Shown here: in pieces, positions 31,725 to 41,439 of the stretch | Layout: the number at the start of each line of letters is the position of its first letter | Numbering within the stretch: the first letter of the stretch is position 1 | Assembly: GCF_004123845.1 (NCBI RefSeq) | Contig: NZ_NBDP01000023.1 | Span: forward strand, 1 to 64,000 | From: Allobosea sp. Tri-44 | GTDB taxonomy: Bacteria; Pseudomonadota; Alphaproteobacteria; Rhizobiales; Beijerinckiaceae | Direction: 5' to 3' | Length of the DNA: 64,000 nt | Translations under genes and position numbers: made by a program | The notes under the pieces: model-generated | Told to the model about the DNA's origin: nothing | What the model saw: only the letters and a program-made list of their open reading frames with translations | Databases searched by the model: none

Positions 31725-32672
31725 ATGACCATCGCCCTCGCCATCCATGGCGGCTGCGGCACCTTGCCCAAGGCCGAGATGTCCGACGCCGAATGGGCCG
31801 AGGCCAAGGCCCATCTCGCCAAGTCCCTGCGGGCCGGCTGGGCGATCCTGAGCAAAGGCGGCAGCGCGGTCGACGCGGTCGAGGCCGCCGTGCTGGTGAT
31901 GGAGGACTCGGTCCATTTCAACGCCGGCCATGGCGCCGCCTTCAATGCCGATGGCGAGCATGAGCTCGACGCGTCGATCATGGACGGCGCGACGCTGGCC
32001 GCCGGCGCGCTCTGTGCGGTCAAGCGCATCCGCAATCCGGTCAGCGCCGCAAAGGCGCTGATGCATCACGGCGACCCGCTGCTGCTGACCGGGCCGGCGG
32101 CCGACGCCTTCGCCCAGACCGAAGGGCTCGATATCGTCGAGAACGAGTATTTCTCGACCGAGCGGCGGCGCAAGAACCTCGCCTCGATGAAGATCCGCGA
32201 GCTCGTCGGCACGGCGGACGAGGCGAGCGAGGCCGAGAAGCACGGCACCGTCGGCGCGGTCGCGCTCGACGCCAACGGCCATCTGGCGGCTGCGACCTCG
32301 ACCGGCGGCTACACCAACAAGCCGCCTGGACGCGTCGGCGATTCCCCGATCATCGGCGCCGGCACCTATGCCCGCGACGGGCGCTGCGCGGTGTCGGGTA
32401 CCGGCAAGGGCGAGTTCTTCATCCGCTACTGCATCGGCCACGAGATCGCGTCGCTGATCGGCTATGCCGGCCTCTCCCTGAAGGAGGCATCCGATCGCGC
32501 CATCGCCGAGTTGACGACGCACAGGATCGGGGCAGGCCTCGTCGCCATCGGCGCCGACGGCACGATCGTCGCGCCGCACAACACCGACGGCATGTATCGC
32601 GGCTGGGTGACGCCGGACGGGCTCGTCCATGTCGGAACCCATGCCGATGTCGAGGTGATGGGGCAGGCATGA
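31725..32672 (+). CDS. isoaspartyl peptidase/L-asparaginase (Ntn hydrolase)
   Basis: A 315-residue plant-type asparaginase that cleaves itself before T175 (KHGTVGAVA) to make the active N-terminal threonine. GVxDTP-like and GNADGEHELDASIMDG substrate regions are recognisable as NAGHGAAFNADG and DASIMDGATLAAG. No signal peptide, so cytoplasmic. It overlaps the next gene by four bases. In this island it may release aspartate or ammonia from beta-aspartyl compounds. Confidence 0.9.
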   Translation: MTIALAIHGGCGTLPKAEMSDAEWAEAKAHLAKSLRAGWAILSKGGSAVDAVEAAVLVMEDSVHFNAGHGAAFNADGEHELDASIMDGATLAAGALCAVKRIRNPVSAAKALMHHGDPLLLTGPAADAFAQTEGLDIVENEYFSTERRRKNLASMKIRELVGTADEASEAEKHGTVGAVALDANGHLAAATSTGGYTNKPPGRVGDSPIIGAGTYARDGRCAVSGTGKGEFFIRYCIGHEIASLIGYAGLSLKEASDRAIAELTTHRIGAGLVAIGADGTIVAPHNTDGMYRGWVTPDGLVHVGTHADVEVMGQA

Positions 32673-33709
32673 GCGACGAACCGATCCTGATCTGGGGCGC
32701 CGGCGCGATCGGCGGCACGCTCGGCGCCTATTGGGCAAGGGCCGGGGTGCCGGTGCTGCTGGTCGACATCGTCCCCGAGCATGTCGAGGCCTGCCGGACA
32801 TCAGGGCTTGCGATCACTGGGCCGGTCGAGGAGTTCCGTCAGGTCGTGCCGGCGGTGACGCCGGATGAGCTGACCGGCAGTTATTCGCGCATCGTGCTCG
32901 CTGTGAAGGCCGGCGCCACCGAAGCCGCGCTCGCCGCCCTGAAGCCGCATCTCGCCGCCGATGGCTTCGTGCTCTCGGCCCAGAACGGGCTCAACGAGAT
33001 CGTCATCGCCAAGGCGATCGGCGAGCAGCGGACGATGGGCTGCTTCGTCAATTTCGGCGCCGACTGGCATGGGCCGGGCGAGATTCTCTACGGAAATCGC
33101 GGCGCCGTGGTTGTCGGCGAGCTCGACGGGGCGATGACCGACCGGGTGCGCGAGATGCACCGGCTGCTCGCGCTGTTCGAGCCGGGTGCGATCCTGACCG
33201 ACAACATCTACGGTTATCTCTGGGGCAAGCTTGCCTATGGCGCGATGCTGTTCGGCACGGCCCTGACCAATGACTCTATGTCGGCGAACTTCGCCGATCC
33301 GGAGCGGCTGCCGGTCTGGCTGGCGCTCGGGCGCGAGGTCGGCGCGGTCGCCGCAGCACGCGGAGTGAAATCGCTCGGCTTCGGTGATTTCGATCCGTTG
33401 GTCTTCGCGCCGGGCGCACCCGAAGGCCCACAGGTCGAGACGATCGCCTGGCTCGCCGACTACACCTCCAAGACGGCCAAGACCCATTCCGGCATTTGGC
33501 GCGACCTCGCCGTACGCAAGCGCAAGACGGAAGGCCAGCCGCAGATCGGCATTATCTCGGCGCTCGGCCGCGAGGTCGGCGTCGCCACGCCGGCCTTGGA
33601 GCTTCTGGTCGCCCTGATCCGCGACATCGAGGACGGGCGCCGTCCGATGTCATCAGACACGCTGAAGGTATTGATCGACCAATGCAGATCCGCTTCGACG
33701 GCCGCGTAG
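32669..33709 (+). CDS. ketopantoate reductase-like oxidoreductase (PanE/ApbA family)
   Basis: A 346-residue two-domain NADP enzyme. Residues 8-16 hold the WGAGAIGG dinucleotide loop, and the family lysine is likely in VLAVKAG. The C-terminal helical domain begins near residue 190 (YLWGKLAYGAMLFGTAL). It is longer than true PanE (about 300) and sits in a catabolic operon, so it probably reduces or oxidises a keto-acid other than ketopantoate. Confidence 0.8.
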   Translation: MSDEPILIWGAGAIGGTLGAYWARAGVPVLLVDIVPEHVEACRTSGLAITGPVEEFRQVVPAVTPDELTGSYSRIVLAVKAGATEAALAALKPHLAADGFVLSAQNGLNEIVIAKAIGEQRTMGCFVNFGADWHGPGEILYGNRGAVVVGELDGAMTDRVREMHRLLALFEPGAILTDNIYGYLWGKLAYGAMLFGTALTNDSMSANFADPERLPVWLALGREVGAVAAARGVKSLGFGDFDPLVFAPGAPEGPQVETIAWLADYTSKTAKTHSGIWRDLAVRKRKTEGQPQIGIISALGREVGVATPALELLVALIRDIEDGRRPMSSDTLKVLIDQCRSASTAA

Positions 33710-34437
33710 CCCTCGTCACCGGCGCAGCGCAAGGTATCGGCCGCGCCATCGCCGCCGCACTTGTCGAGGCCGGCGCCCGCGTTCATCTCGCCGATCTCGA
33801 TGCGGACGGCGTCGCCGTCAGCGCTAAGGCGCTCGGCGCGAGCGCCCATGTCGCCGATCTCGGCGGCCCGGAGGCGACGCGGGAGCTGGTCGACGCGATC
33901 CTCGCCACCGAGGGGCGGCTCGATCTCCTGGTCAATGCCGCCGGCGGCGTGCGCGGCCAGGTCGGCCGGCCGATCGAGGAGATTTCCGAGAGCGATTGGC
34001 GCACCGTCTTCGCCGCCAATGTCGACGCCGCCTTCTTCCTGTCGCAGGCGGCCGCTCCCGCGATGAAGCAGGCCGGATACGGCCGCATCGTCAACATTTC
34101 CTCGGGCGCCGGGCTGCGGCCGAGCCTGACCGGCATCCAGGCCTATGCCAGCGCCAAGCACGCTTTGGTTGGCTTGACCAGGCAGCTCGCCTGGGAGTTC
34201 GGCCCGCATGGGATCACCGTGAATTCGGTCGCGCCCGGCTTCGTCCGCTCCAATCCGGCGACCGAGCGGCAATGGGAATCCTATGGCCCGGATGGCCAGA
34301 AGCGGCTGATCGAGGGCATCCATACCCGCCGGCTCGGCACGGCTGAGGACATTGCCCATGCCAGCCTGTTCTTCCTCTCCGAGCAGGCAGGCTGGATCAC
34401 AGGGCAGATTCTTTCGGTCGACGGTGGGCGCTCCTGA
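33682..34437 (+). CDS. short-chain dehydrogenase/reductase
   Basis: A 251-residue classical SDR. NAD(P) loop TGAAQGIG at about 13-20, NAAGG, catalytic Ser in NISSGAG and YASAK (Tyr and Lys). The start at 33682 overlaps the preceding gene by 28 bases. The final VDGGRS is typical. It is the last gene of the plus-strand arm; the substrate is probably a hydroxy compound derived from the imported molecule. Confidence 0.88.
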   Translation: MQIRFDGRVALVTGAAQGIGRAIAAALVEAGARVHLADLDADGVAVSAKALGASAHVADLGGPEATRELVDAILATEGRLDLLVNAAGGVRGQVGRPIEEISESDWRTVFAANVDAAFFLSQAAAPAMKQAGYGRIVNISSGAGLRPSLTGIQAYASAKHALVGLTRQLAWEFGPHGITVNSVAPGFVRSNPATERQWESYGPDGQKRLIEGIHTRRLGTAEDIAHASLFFLSEQAGWITGQILSVDGGRS

Positions 34438-34570
34438 GCACGGCCTGCCGCACGCCTGACGTGCAGTGAGCCGGCTGCGAACCGCGCTTCGTCACAGTTC
34501 TGCATTGAGCGCCCCTTAAGTCGCCCCGATTGGCAAGGGCGCGAATCGCAATGCGCGGGGAGGAATAACG

Positions 34571-35695
34571 TTGGAGCGCAGTTTCGATCTCGCCATTGTC
34601 GGCGCCGGCATCGTCGGCCTCGCCCATGCGCTTGCAGCGGCGCAGCACGGGCTGAAGGTCGTAGTCATCGACCGTGATGCGCAGGCGAACGGCGCCTCGA
34701 TCCGCAATTTCGGCTTCATCACGGTGACCGGCCAGCAGGCGGGCGAGACCTGGCGGCGGGTGAAGCGCTCGCGGGATGTCTGGGCCGAGGTCGCGCCGAA
34801 AGCCGGTATCGCGATCGCCCATGCCGGGCTGTGTACGACCTCGCGCCGGCCGGAGGCGACCGCTGTGCTCGAAGCCTTCCTCAAGACCGAGATGGGTGAG
34901 GGCTGCGATCTGGTCACCGGCTCCGCGCTCGGCGAGCGTTTCCCCTTCCTCGTCGGCCAGGAAGCGGCGCTGTGGAGTCCGCATGATCTGCGCGTCGAAT
35001 CGCGCGAGGCGATCCCGCTGCTCGCCGCTCATCTCGAACGCGATCTCGGCGTCACCATCCTGCGCCGGACCACAGTTCACGGCGTCGCGCTGCCGGTGAT
35101 CGAGACCTCGGCCGGGCCCTGGCGCGCTGAGGCCGCGATCATCTGCCCGGGCGACGATTTCACCGGTCTCTATGCCGATGAGCTCAAGGCTGCCTATCCC
35201 GAGCTGACACGCTGCAAGCTGCAGATGCTGCGGGTCCGGACCGCGGCCACCGGCCCCGATTTGCCCTGCGCGGTGATGTCCGATCTCTCGCTGGTGCGCT
35301 ATCTCGGCTATGCCGAGCTGCCGGAGGCCGCGTCCTTGCGCGCCCGGCTAGAGCGCGAGCAGCCGGAGCAGCTCGCCAACGGCATCCATCTGATCACTGT
35401 CGCCTCCGCCGACGGGACGCGCGTCGTCGGCGATTCCCATCACTATGCCGCGACGCCCGATCCGTTCGGCGATACCGATGTCGATGAATTGATCCTCGAC
35501 GAATACGCGGCGGTGTTCGGCGCCCGCCCGCCGGTCGAGGCACGCTGGCTCGGCACCTATGCCAGCCTGCCCGACCGGCCGATGCTGCGCGAGACGGTCT
35601 CCGACCGCGTCGGCCTCGTCATCGTGACCTCGGGGACGGGAGCGTCCACTTCCTTCGCCATCGGCGAGGAGACCATTGCGGAGATGTTCGGATGA
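34571..35695 (+). CDS. FAD-dependent oxidoreductase of phosphonate catabolism (TIGR03364/PbfD-type)
   Basis: A 374-residue DAO-fold enzyme with FAD loop IVGAGIVGLAHA. The stretch NGASIRNFGFITVTGQQ is typical of the phosphonate-linked family. It starts at TTG, with GGGGAGGA placed 6 bases upstream, which decides the start. It overlaps phnX by four bases. Family members oxidise aminoethylphosphonate derivatives, in published cases N-methylated ones, to phosphonoacetaldehyde, the substrate of PhnX. No phnW transaminase is present, in line with that route. Confidence 0.8.
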   Translation: MERSFDLAIVGAGIVGLAHALAAAQHGLKVVVIDRDAQANGASIRNFGFITVTGQQAGETWRRVKRSRDVWAEVAPKAGIAIAHAGLCTTSRRPEATAVLEAFLKTEMGEGCDLVTGSALGERFPFLVGQEAALWSPHDLRVESREAIPLLAAHLERDLGVTILRRTTVHGVALPVIETSAGPWRAEAAIICPGDDFTGLYADELKAAYPELTRCKLQMLRVRTAATGPDLPCAVMSDLSLVRYLGYAELPEAASLRARLEREQPEQLANGIHLITVASADGTRVVGDSHHYAATPDPFGDTDVDELILDEYAAVFGARPPVEARWLGTYASLPDRPMLRETVSDRVGLVIVTSGTGASTSFAIGEETIAEMFG

Positions 35696-36531
35696 GCGCT
35701 CAGTCCCTGCTTCCCTTTCACGTCGTCAAGGCGGTGGTGCTCGACTGGGCCGGTACCGTCGTCGATTTCGGCTCGCGCGCGCCGATGGGCGCCTTTGTCG
35801 AGGTTTTCGCCCGCTTCGGCGTCACGATCACGATTCCCCAGGCGCGCGGCCCGATGGGTCTGCCGAAGCGCGCCCATATCGCTGCGCTGATGGCCGAGCC
35901 GGCGATCGCGCAGGCCTGGCGGGCAAAGCATGGCGAGGTACCGGGCGAGGCCGCGATCGATGCGGTCTATGAGCAATTCGTGCCACTCAACGCGTCCGTC
36001 GTCACCGACTACGCCGATCTCATTCCCGGCGCCGCCGACAACATCGCCAACCTGCGCCGGCGCGGGCTGAAGATCGGCTCGACCACCGGCTATACCCGCG
36101 AGATCATGGAACGGCTGCTGCCGGCCGCGGCGGCGCAGGGCTATGAGCCCGACAACCTCGTCTGCGCCGGCGACCTCGCCGAGGGCCGCCCGAGCCCGCT
36201 GATGATGTATCGCTGCTTCGCCGATCTCGGCGTCTACCCGCCCTCCAGCGTGATCAAGGTCGACGACACCGAGCCCGGCATCGCCGAAGGCGCCGCTGCC
36301 GGCACCTGGACGGTGGGGCTTGCCGTCTCCGGCAACTGTGTCGGCCTCTCGCTGGCCGAGTGGAACGAATTGCCCCTGCTCGAGCAGCAGAAGCTGCGCG
36401 GCGAGGCAGCGGCAAAGCTACGGGCGGCCGGCGCCGACTATGTCATCGACAGCATCGCCGAGCTCGTCGGCGTGGTCGAGGCGATCGAGGCGACACTCGC
36501 CGCCCGGCAGGGCGTAAAGCAGTCGGCCTGA
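35692..36531 (+). CDS. phnX: phosphonoacetaldehyde hydrolase (phosphonatase)
   Basis: A 279-residue HAD-family enzyme that splits phosphonoacetaldehyde into acetaldehyde and phosphate. Nucleophile D18 in LDWAGTVVD, Schiff-base lysine K59 in MGLPKRAHI and the metal-binding KVDDTEPGI are all present. Length is normal (about 270). It is translationally coupled to the upstream oxidoreductase. I see no Pho box before this pair, so induction may be by substrate. Confidence 0.95.
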   Translation: MSAQSLLPFHVVKAVVLDWAGTVVDFGSRAPMGAFVEVFARFGVTITIPQARGPMGLPKRAHIAALMAEPAIAQAWRAKHGEVPGEAAIDAVYEQFVPLNASVVTDYADLIPGAADNIANLRRRGLKIGSTTGYTREIMERLLPAAAAQGYEPDNLVCAGDLAEGRPSPLMMYRCFADLGVYPPSSVIKVDDTEPGIAEGAAAGTWTVGLAVSGNCVGLSLAEWNELPLLEQQKLRGEAAAKLRAAGADYVIDSIAELVGVVEAIEATLAARQGVKQSA

Positions 36532-36751
36532 CACTCTGCTGGCCGACCCAATGGTGCGCCGCTCAAGCGGGCAGCAGCGCCGCCTGTTTTTCGACGATTG
36601 ACAAACTGCGAAACGCAGCGGAGATTTCATACGCATACAAACGAATTTCCACCCCGGCTTGTTGCATCGCACTACACTGGCCTACGGTAGGAAATCGCGC
36701 AGCGAGGGGCTGTGAATGCGTAAGTCGAGCGATCAACGGGAGAGCCATCGA

Positions 36752-37960
36752 ATGGACCGTCGCCAATTCGTCAGCGGAGCTGCGCTCGGCGCCGTCACGC
36801 TGGCCACGCCGTCGCTGCTGCGCGCCCAAAGCGCGCCAATCAAGATCGGCGAGATCAACAGCTACACCTCGCAGCCGGCCTTCCTCAAGCCCTATCGTCA
36901 GGGCTGGGAGCTGGCGCTGGAACAGGTCAACGCCGCCGGCGGCGTGCTCGGCCGCAAGGTCGAGACCCTGTTCCGCGACGATGCCGGCAAACCCGAGGAT
37001 TCGGTGCGCCTCGCCGGCGAACTGATCAACGCCGAGAAGGTGGATCTGCTCTCGGGCGGCTTCCTCTCCAATGTCGGCCTCGCCATCGCCGACTACGCCC
37101 TGCAGAACAAGCGGCTCTACGTCGCCTCCGAGCCGCTCTCGGACGCGATCGTCTGGGCCAAGGGCAACCGCTACACCTTCCGCCTGCGCCCATCGACCTA
37201 CATGCAGGCGGCGATGCTGGTCGAGGAAGCGGCCAAGCTCCCGGCCAGGAAATGGGCGGTCGTGGCGCCGAACTACGAGTACGGCCAGTCGGCCGTGAAG
37301 TGGTTCAAGGAGTTGCTGAAGAAGGCCAAGCCCGACGTCGAGTTCGTCGCCGAGCAGTTCCCGGCGCTCGGCCGCATCGATGCCGGAGCGACCGTGCAGG
37401 CGCTCGAGGCTGCCAAGCCCGATGCGATCTTCAACGTCACCTTCGCCGCTGACCTCTCGAATTTCGTCCGCCAGGGCAACACCCGAGGCCTGTTCGAAGG
37501 GCGCACGGTGGTCTCGATGCTGACCGGCGAGCCGGAATATCTCGACCCGCTCGGCGCCGAGACGCCGGTCGGCTGGATCGTCACCGGTTATCCGCATGCC
37601 GACATCCAGACGCCGGATCACGTGAAGTTCCGCGACGCCTACAAAGCCAAGTACAACGATTACCCCCGCCTCGGCTCGGTGGTCGGCTTCGACACCATGA
37701 ACGCCATCGCCACCGGTATCGCCAAGGCGGGCACGACCGAGAACGAAAAGCTCATCGATGCTCTGAAGGGGCTGAAGTTCACCTCGGCCTTCGGCCCGGT
37801 GGAGTTCCGCGCTTCCGACCATCAGTCGACGCTCGGCGCCTATGTCGGCAAGACCGCGGTCAAGGACGGCAAGGGCGTGATGGTCGATTGGCGCTACGCC
37901 GACGGCGCCAAGTACCTGCCGTCCGATGCAGAGGTGAAGACGCTTCGCCCGGCGGGCTGA
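36752..37960 (+). CDS. ABC transporter substrate-binding protein, branched-chain amino acid family
   Basis: A 402-residue Leu/Ile/Val-binding-fold protein. The N-terminus MDRRQFVSGAALG looks like a Tat signal. The ATG at 36752, with GGGAGAG upstream, is preferred over 36716. Domain features are NAAGGVLGRKVE and YEYGQSAVKWFK. It begins a four-gene ABC transporter. It lies 220 bases after phnX; the ligand may be related to phosphonates or may be independent. Confidence 0.9.
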   Translation: MDRRQFVSGAALGAVTLATPSLLRAQSAPIKIGEINSYTSQPAFLKPYRQGWELALEQVNAAGGVLGRKVETLFRDDAGKPEDSVRLAGELINAEKVDLLSGGFLSNVGLAIADYALQNKRLYVASEPLSDAIVWAKGNRYTFRLRPSTYMQAAMLVEEAAKLPARKWAVVAPNYEYGQSAVKWFKELLKKAKPDVEFVAEQFPALGRIDAGATVQALEAAKPDAIFNVTFAADLSNFVRQGNTRGLFEGRTVVSMLTGEPEYLDPLGAETPVGWIVTGYPHADIQTPDHVKFRDAYKAKYNDYPRLGSVVGFDTMNAIATGIAKAGTTENEKLIDALKGLKFTSAFGPVEFRASDHQSTLGAYVGKTAVKDGKGVMVDWRYADGAKYLPSDAEVKTLRPAG

Positions 37961-38065
37961 AGCGCCAGGCTTCGACCTGATCTAGACTGGGAGACCCGGC
38001 CGCGGCACGCCGCTGCGGTCGCGGGAGGATTGCGCCCTTTTTCGCCTGTTTCGATGGAACCTCGC

Positions 38066-39958
38066 ATGATCGATCTGATCTTCGCGCAGACGCTCAACGG
38101 CCTGGCCTCGGCCTCGTCGCTCTTCCTCGTCGCCTGCGGGCTGTCGATCATCTTCGGCGTGACGCGGATCGTGAACTTCGCGCATGGCTCGTTCTACATG
38201 CTTGGCGCCTATCTCGCCTTCACACTGGTCTCCCGCTTCGGCCCGGCCGACGTGCTCGGCTTCTGGGGCGGCGTGCTCTTGGCGGCGCTGATCGTCGCGG
38301 CGCTTGGCGCCATCGTCGAGATCGTGATCCTGCGCCGGATCTACCAGGCGCCCGAGCTGTTCCAGCTCCTCGCCACCTTCGGGCTGGTGCTGATGGTGCA
38401 GGACATCGCGCTGGGCATCTGGGGGCCGGAGGACAAGCTCGGCCCGCGCGCGCCCGGCTTCAAGAGCTTCGTCGTGCTGATGGGCAGCCGCTTCCCGAGC
38501 TACGAGCTCTTCCTGATCGTGGTCGGGCCGATCATGCTCGGCCTGCTCTGGTTCCTGTTCCAGAAGACGCGCTGGGGCACCTTGGTGCGCGCCGCGACGC
38601 AGGACCGCGAGATGGTCGGCGCGCTGGGCGTCAACCAGCGCCTGCTCTTCACCTCGGTCTTCGCCTTCGGCGCCGGCCTCGCCGCGCTCGGCGGCGCGCT
38701 GCAGCTCCCGCGCGAGGCGGTCAACCTGCACATGGACCTCTCGATGATCTCGGAGGCCTTCGTGGTCGTGGTCGTCGGCGGACTCGGCAGCGTCACCGGC
38801 GCCTATCTCGCGGCCGTGCTGATCGGCATCATCCACGCCTTCGGCATCCTGATCTTCCCGAAGATCACGCTGGTGCTGGTCTTCCTGGTGATGGCCGTCG
38901 TGCTGGTGATCAAGCCCTATGGGCTGATGGGCAAGCGTCCGGTCGGCAGCGCCCATGCCCATGGCCCGGTCGAGCCGCTGCTTCTGCCGGCGAGCCACAA
39001 CGTCAAGCTGATCGGCCTCGCTGCGCTCGCCGTATTGCTGCTCGCACCCTTCATCGTCGCCGATCATTGGCTGCTGACGCTGACCGAGCTCTCGATCTTC
39101 GCGCTCTTTGCCGCATCGCTGCACTTCATGATGGGGCCGGGCGGCATGGCCTCCTTCGGCCACGCCGCCTATTTCGGGCTGGGTGCCTATGGCGCGGCGC
39201 TGGCGGTGAAGTGGCTGGGCATGCCGATGCTGCCGGCGCTCGCCTTTGCGCCCTTCCTCGCCGGCATCGCCGGTTTCGTCTTCGGCTGGTTCTGCGTCCG
39301 GCTCTCCGGCGTCTACTTGGCCATGCTGACGCTGGCCTTCGCCCAGATCGCCTGGGCAACCGCCTTCCAATGGGTCGACGTCACTGGCGGCGACAACGGC
39401 ATTCTCGGCGTCTGGCCAGCGGCCTGGGCGAGTTCGAAGCTGGTCTATTATTACCTCGCCCTGGCGGTCTGCGTCGCGGCGATCCTCGCTCTGCGCGTCG
39501 TCGTCTTCGCGCCCTTCGGCTATGCGCTCCGGGCCGGCCGCGACAGCCCGCTCCGGGCCGAGGCGATCGGCCTGCCGGTGATGCGCATCCAGTGGATCGC
39601 CTTCATCATCGCCGCCTTCGCGGCGGGCATCGCCGGCGCCCTCTTCGCCTTCTTCAAGGGCTCGGTCTTCCCGACCTATATGGCAATCCCGCGCTCGGTC
39701 GACGGCCTCCTGATGGTGCTGCTCGGCGGCGTCCAGACCGTGTCGGGGCCGATCGTCGGCGCCTTCGCCTTCATGGGGCTGCAGGAGCAATTGATGAAGG
39801 CGACAATGTACTGGCGCTTCGTCCTCGGCGCCTCGATCGTCCTGCTCGTCATCCTGTTCCCCCGCGGCCTCGTCGGCACGGCGCTCGCCTTGTCGGAACG
39901 CCGCCGCGAGGCCGAGCCGGCCACACCTGTCGCCGTCGCGCCGGAGCCCGCCCGATGA
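38066..39958 (+). CDS. fused LivH-LivM-type ABC permease
   Basis: A 630-residue fusion of the two permeases of branched-chain amino acid-type transporters. Residues about 1-290 are LivH-like (GLSIIFGVTRIVNFAHG; VVGGLGSVTGAYLAAVLIG) and about 320-610 LivM-like (FGHAAYFGLGAYGAA; LLMVLLGGVQTVSGPIVGA). Most systems encode them separately. The TTG at 38030 and the ATG at 38054 are alternative starts. It overlaps the ATPase gene by four bases. Confidence 0.9.
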   Translation: MIDLIFAQTLNGLASASSLFLVACGLSIIFGVTRIVNFAHGSFYMLGAYLAFTLVSRFGPADVLGFWGGVLLAALIVAALGAIVEIVILRRIYQAPELFQLLATFGLVLMVQDIALGIWGPEDKLGPRAPGFKSFVVLMGSRFPSYELFLIVVGPIMLGLLWFLFQKTRWGTLVRAATQDREMVGALGVNQRLLFTSVFAFGAGLAALGGALQLPREAVNLHMDLSMISEAFVVVVVGGLGSVTGAYLAAVLIGIIHAFGILIFPKITLVLVFLVMAVVLVIKPYGLMGKRPVGSAHAHGPVEPLLLPASHNVKLIGLAALAVLLLAPFIVADHWLLTLTELSIFALFAASLHFMMGPGGMASFGHAAYFGLGAYGAALAVKWLGMPMLPALAFAPFLAGIAGFVFGWFCVRLSGVYLAMLTLAFAQIAWATAFQWVDVTGGDNGILGVWPAAWASSKLVYYYLALAVCVAAILALRVVVFAPFGYALRAGRDSPLRAEAIGLPVMRIQWIAFIIAAFAAGIAGALFAFFKGSVFPTYMAIPRSVDGLLMVLLGGVQTVSGPIVGAFAFMGLQEQLMKATMYWRFVLGASIVLLVILFPRGLVGTALALSERRREAEPATPVAVAPEPAR

Positions 39959-40716
39959 GCCCGGTCCTTGAAGTCCGCAATCTCGGAAAATCCTTCGGCG
40001 GCGTGCGTGCCGTCGACGATGTCAGCTTCTCGGTCGAGGCCGGCAAGCTTTTGGCGCTGATCGGCCCCAACGGCGCCGGCAAGACCACCTGCTTCAACAT
40101 GCTGAACGGCCAGCTGCCTTCCGACCGCGGCGAGGTCATCTTCGACGGCAAGATAATCACCGGCCTCAAACCGCGCGAGGTCTGGCGCCTAGGCGTCGGC
40201 CGCACCTTCCAGATCACCGCGACCTTCGCCTCGATGAGCGTGCGCGAGAACGTTCAGATGGCGCTGATCTCGCATGCGGGTGAAACCTGGACGCTGTTCG
40301 GCCGGGCCAAGGATCGCCACGTCGCCGAAGCCGATGCGCTGCTGAAGCAGGTCGGCATGCTCGACCAGGCCGAGCGCGCCTGCGGCGTGCTTGCTTATGG
40401 AGACTTGAAGCGGGTCGAGCTCGCGGTCGCGATCGCTAACAAGCCGAAGCTCCTGCTGATGGACGAGCCGACCGCCGGCATGGCGCCGCGCGAGCGCATC
40501 GCCTTGATGGCGTTGACCGCCGAGATCGCCAGGGAGCGCGGCATCGCCGTGCTGTTTACCGAGCACGACATGGACGTGGTCTTCGCCCATTCCGACGCGA
40601 TCCTGGTGCTCGACCGCGGCAAGCTGATCGCCAAGGGCCGGGCCGAGGAGGTCCGCAACGATCCGGCCGTGCGCGCGGTCTATCTCGGCTCCGGCGCGAC
40701 CTCGGGAGGCCACTGA
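39955..40716 (+). CDS. LivG-type ABC ATPase
   Basis: A 253-residue ATPase with GPNGAGKTT (Walker A) and LLLMDEPTAGM (Walker B). The signature is degenerate: LAYGDLKRVELA replaces LSYGEQRQLE, which still fits LivG proteins. ATGA overlap with the permease gene and TGATG overlap with the LivF-like gene show tight coupling. Confidence 0.92.
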   Translation: MSPVLEVRNLGKSFGGVRAVDDVSFSVEAGKLLALIGPNGAGKTTCFNMLNGQLPSDRGEVIFDGKIITGLKPREVWRLGVGRTFQITATFASMSVRENVQMALISHAGETWTLFGRAKDRHVAEADALLKQVGMLDQAERACGVLAYGDLKRVELAVAIANKPKLLLMDEPTAGMAPRERIALMALTAEIARERGIAVLFTEHDMDVVFAHSDAILVLDRGKLIAKGRAEEVRNDPAVRAVYLGSGATSGGH

Positions 40717-41417
40717 TGCTCGAGATCGAAGGGCTCAATGCCTATTACGGTCGCGCCCATATCCTGCACGGCGTCGGCTTCTCGATGGGCCGCGGCGAGG
40801 TGCTGGCGCTGATGGGCCGCAACGGCGCCGGCAAGTCGACGACGATGAAGGCGGTGATGGGGCTGGTGCCGCCGCAAGCGGGCCGCGTCGTCTTCGAGGG
40901 ACATACCATCGTCGGCCGCGAGCCGTTCGAGATCGCCCGCCTCGGCATCGGCTATGTGCCGGAAGAGCGGCGGGTCTTCTCCGAGCTCAGCGTGATGGAG
41001 AACCTCTCCGTCGCACAGCGGCCGAAGCGCGAGGGCGCACCGCACTGGACGCCGGAGCGCCTGTTCCAGCTCTTCCCCAATCTCGGGCGCATGCGCGACC
41101 GGCCGGGCGGAGCGATGTCCGGCGGCGAGCAGCAGATGCTGACCATCGCCCGCACGTTGATGGGCAATCCCAAGCTCGTCCTGCTCGACGAGCCCTCGGA
41201 GGGCCTCGCCCCTGTCATCGTCGAGGAGATGGCCAAGACCATCCTGGCGCTGAAGGGCGAAGGGCTCTCGGTGCTGATCTCCGAGCAGAACCTGCACTTC
41301 GCCGGCTCGGTCGCCGACCGCGCCACCATCATCGAGAAGGGCCTGATCCGCTTCACAGGCACGATGGACGAACTCAAGGCCGACGAGGCGGTGCGGGCGC
41401 AGTATCTGTCGGTTTGA
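40716..41417 (+). CDS. LivF-type ABC ATPase
   Basis: A 233-residue ATPase with Walker A GRNGAGKST, signature MSGGEQQMLTIAR and Walker B LVLLDEPSEGLAP. YVPEERRVFSELSVMENL is characteristic of LivF. Last gene of the transporter; a large inverted repeat follows. Confidence 0.93.
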   Translation: MLEIEGLNAYYGRAHILHGVGFSMGRGEVLALMGRNGAGKSTTMKAVMGLVPPQAGRVVFEGHTIVGREPFEIARLGIGYVPEERRVFSELSVMENLSVAQRPKREGAPHWTPERLFQLFPNLGRMRDRPGGAMSGGEQQMLTIARTLMGNPKLVLLDEPSEGLAPVIVEEMAKTILALKGEGLSVLISEQNLHFAGSVADRATIIEKGLIRFTGTMDELKADEAVRAQYLSV

Positions 41418-41439
41418 GCGGCCTATCGCGGAACCACTT

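Noticed and set aside
34438..34570. Pho box before the phosphonate genes
   Set aside because: No set of TGTCA-type repeats at 11-base spacing is visible here, unlike upstream of ugpB.
37982..39790. 602-codon minus-strand frame opposite the fused permease
   Set aside because: Extreme Asp/His/Gln/Arg content is typical of an antisense shadow of hydrophobic coding sequence.
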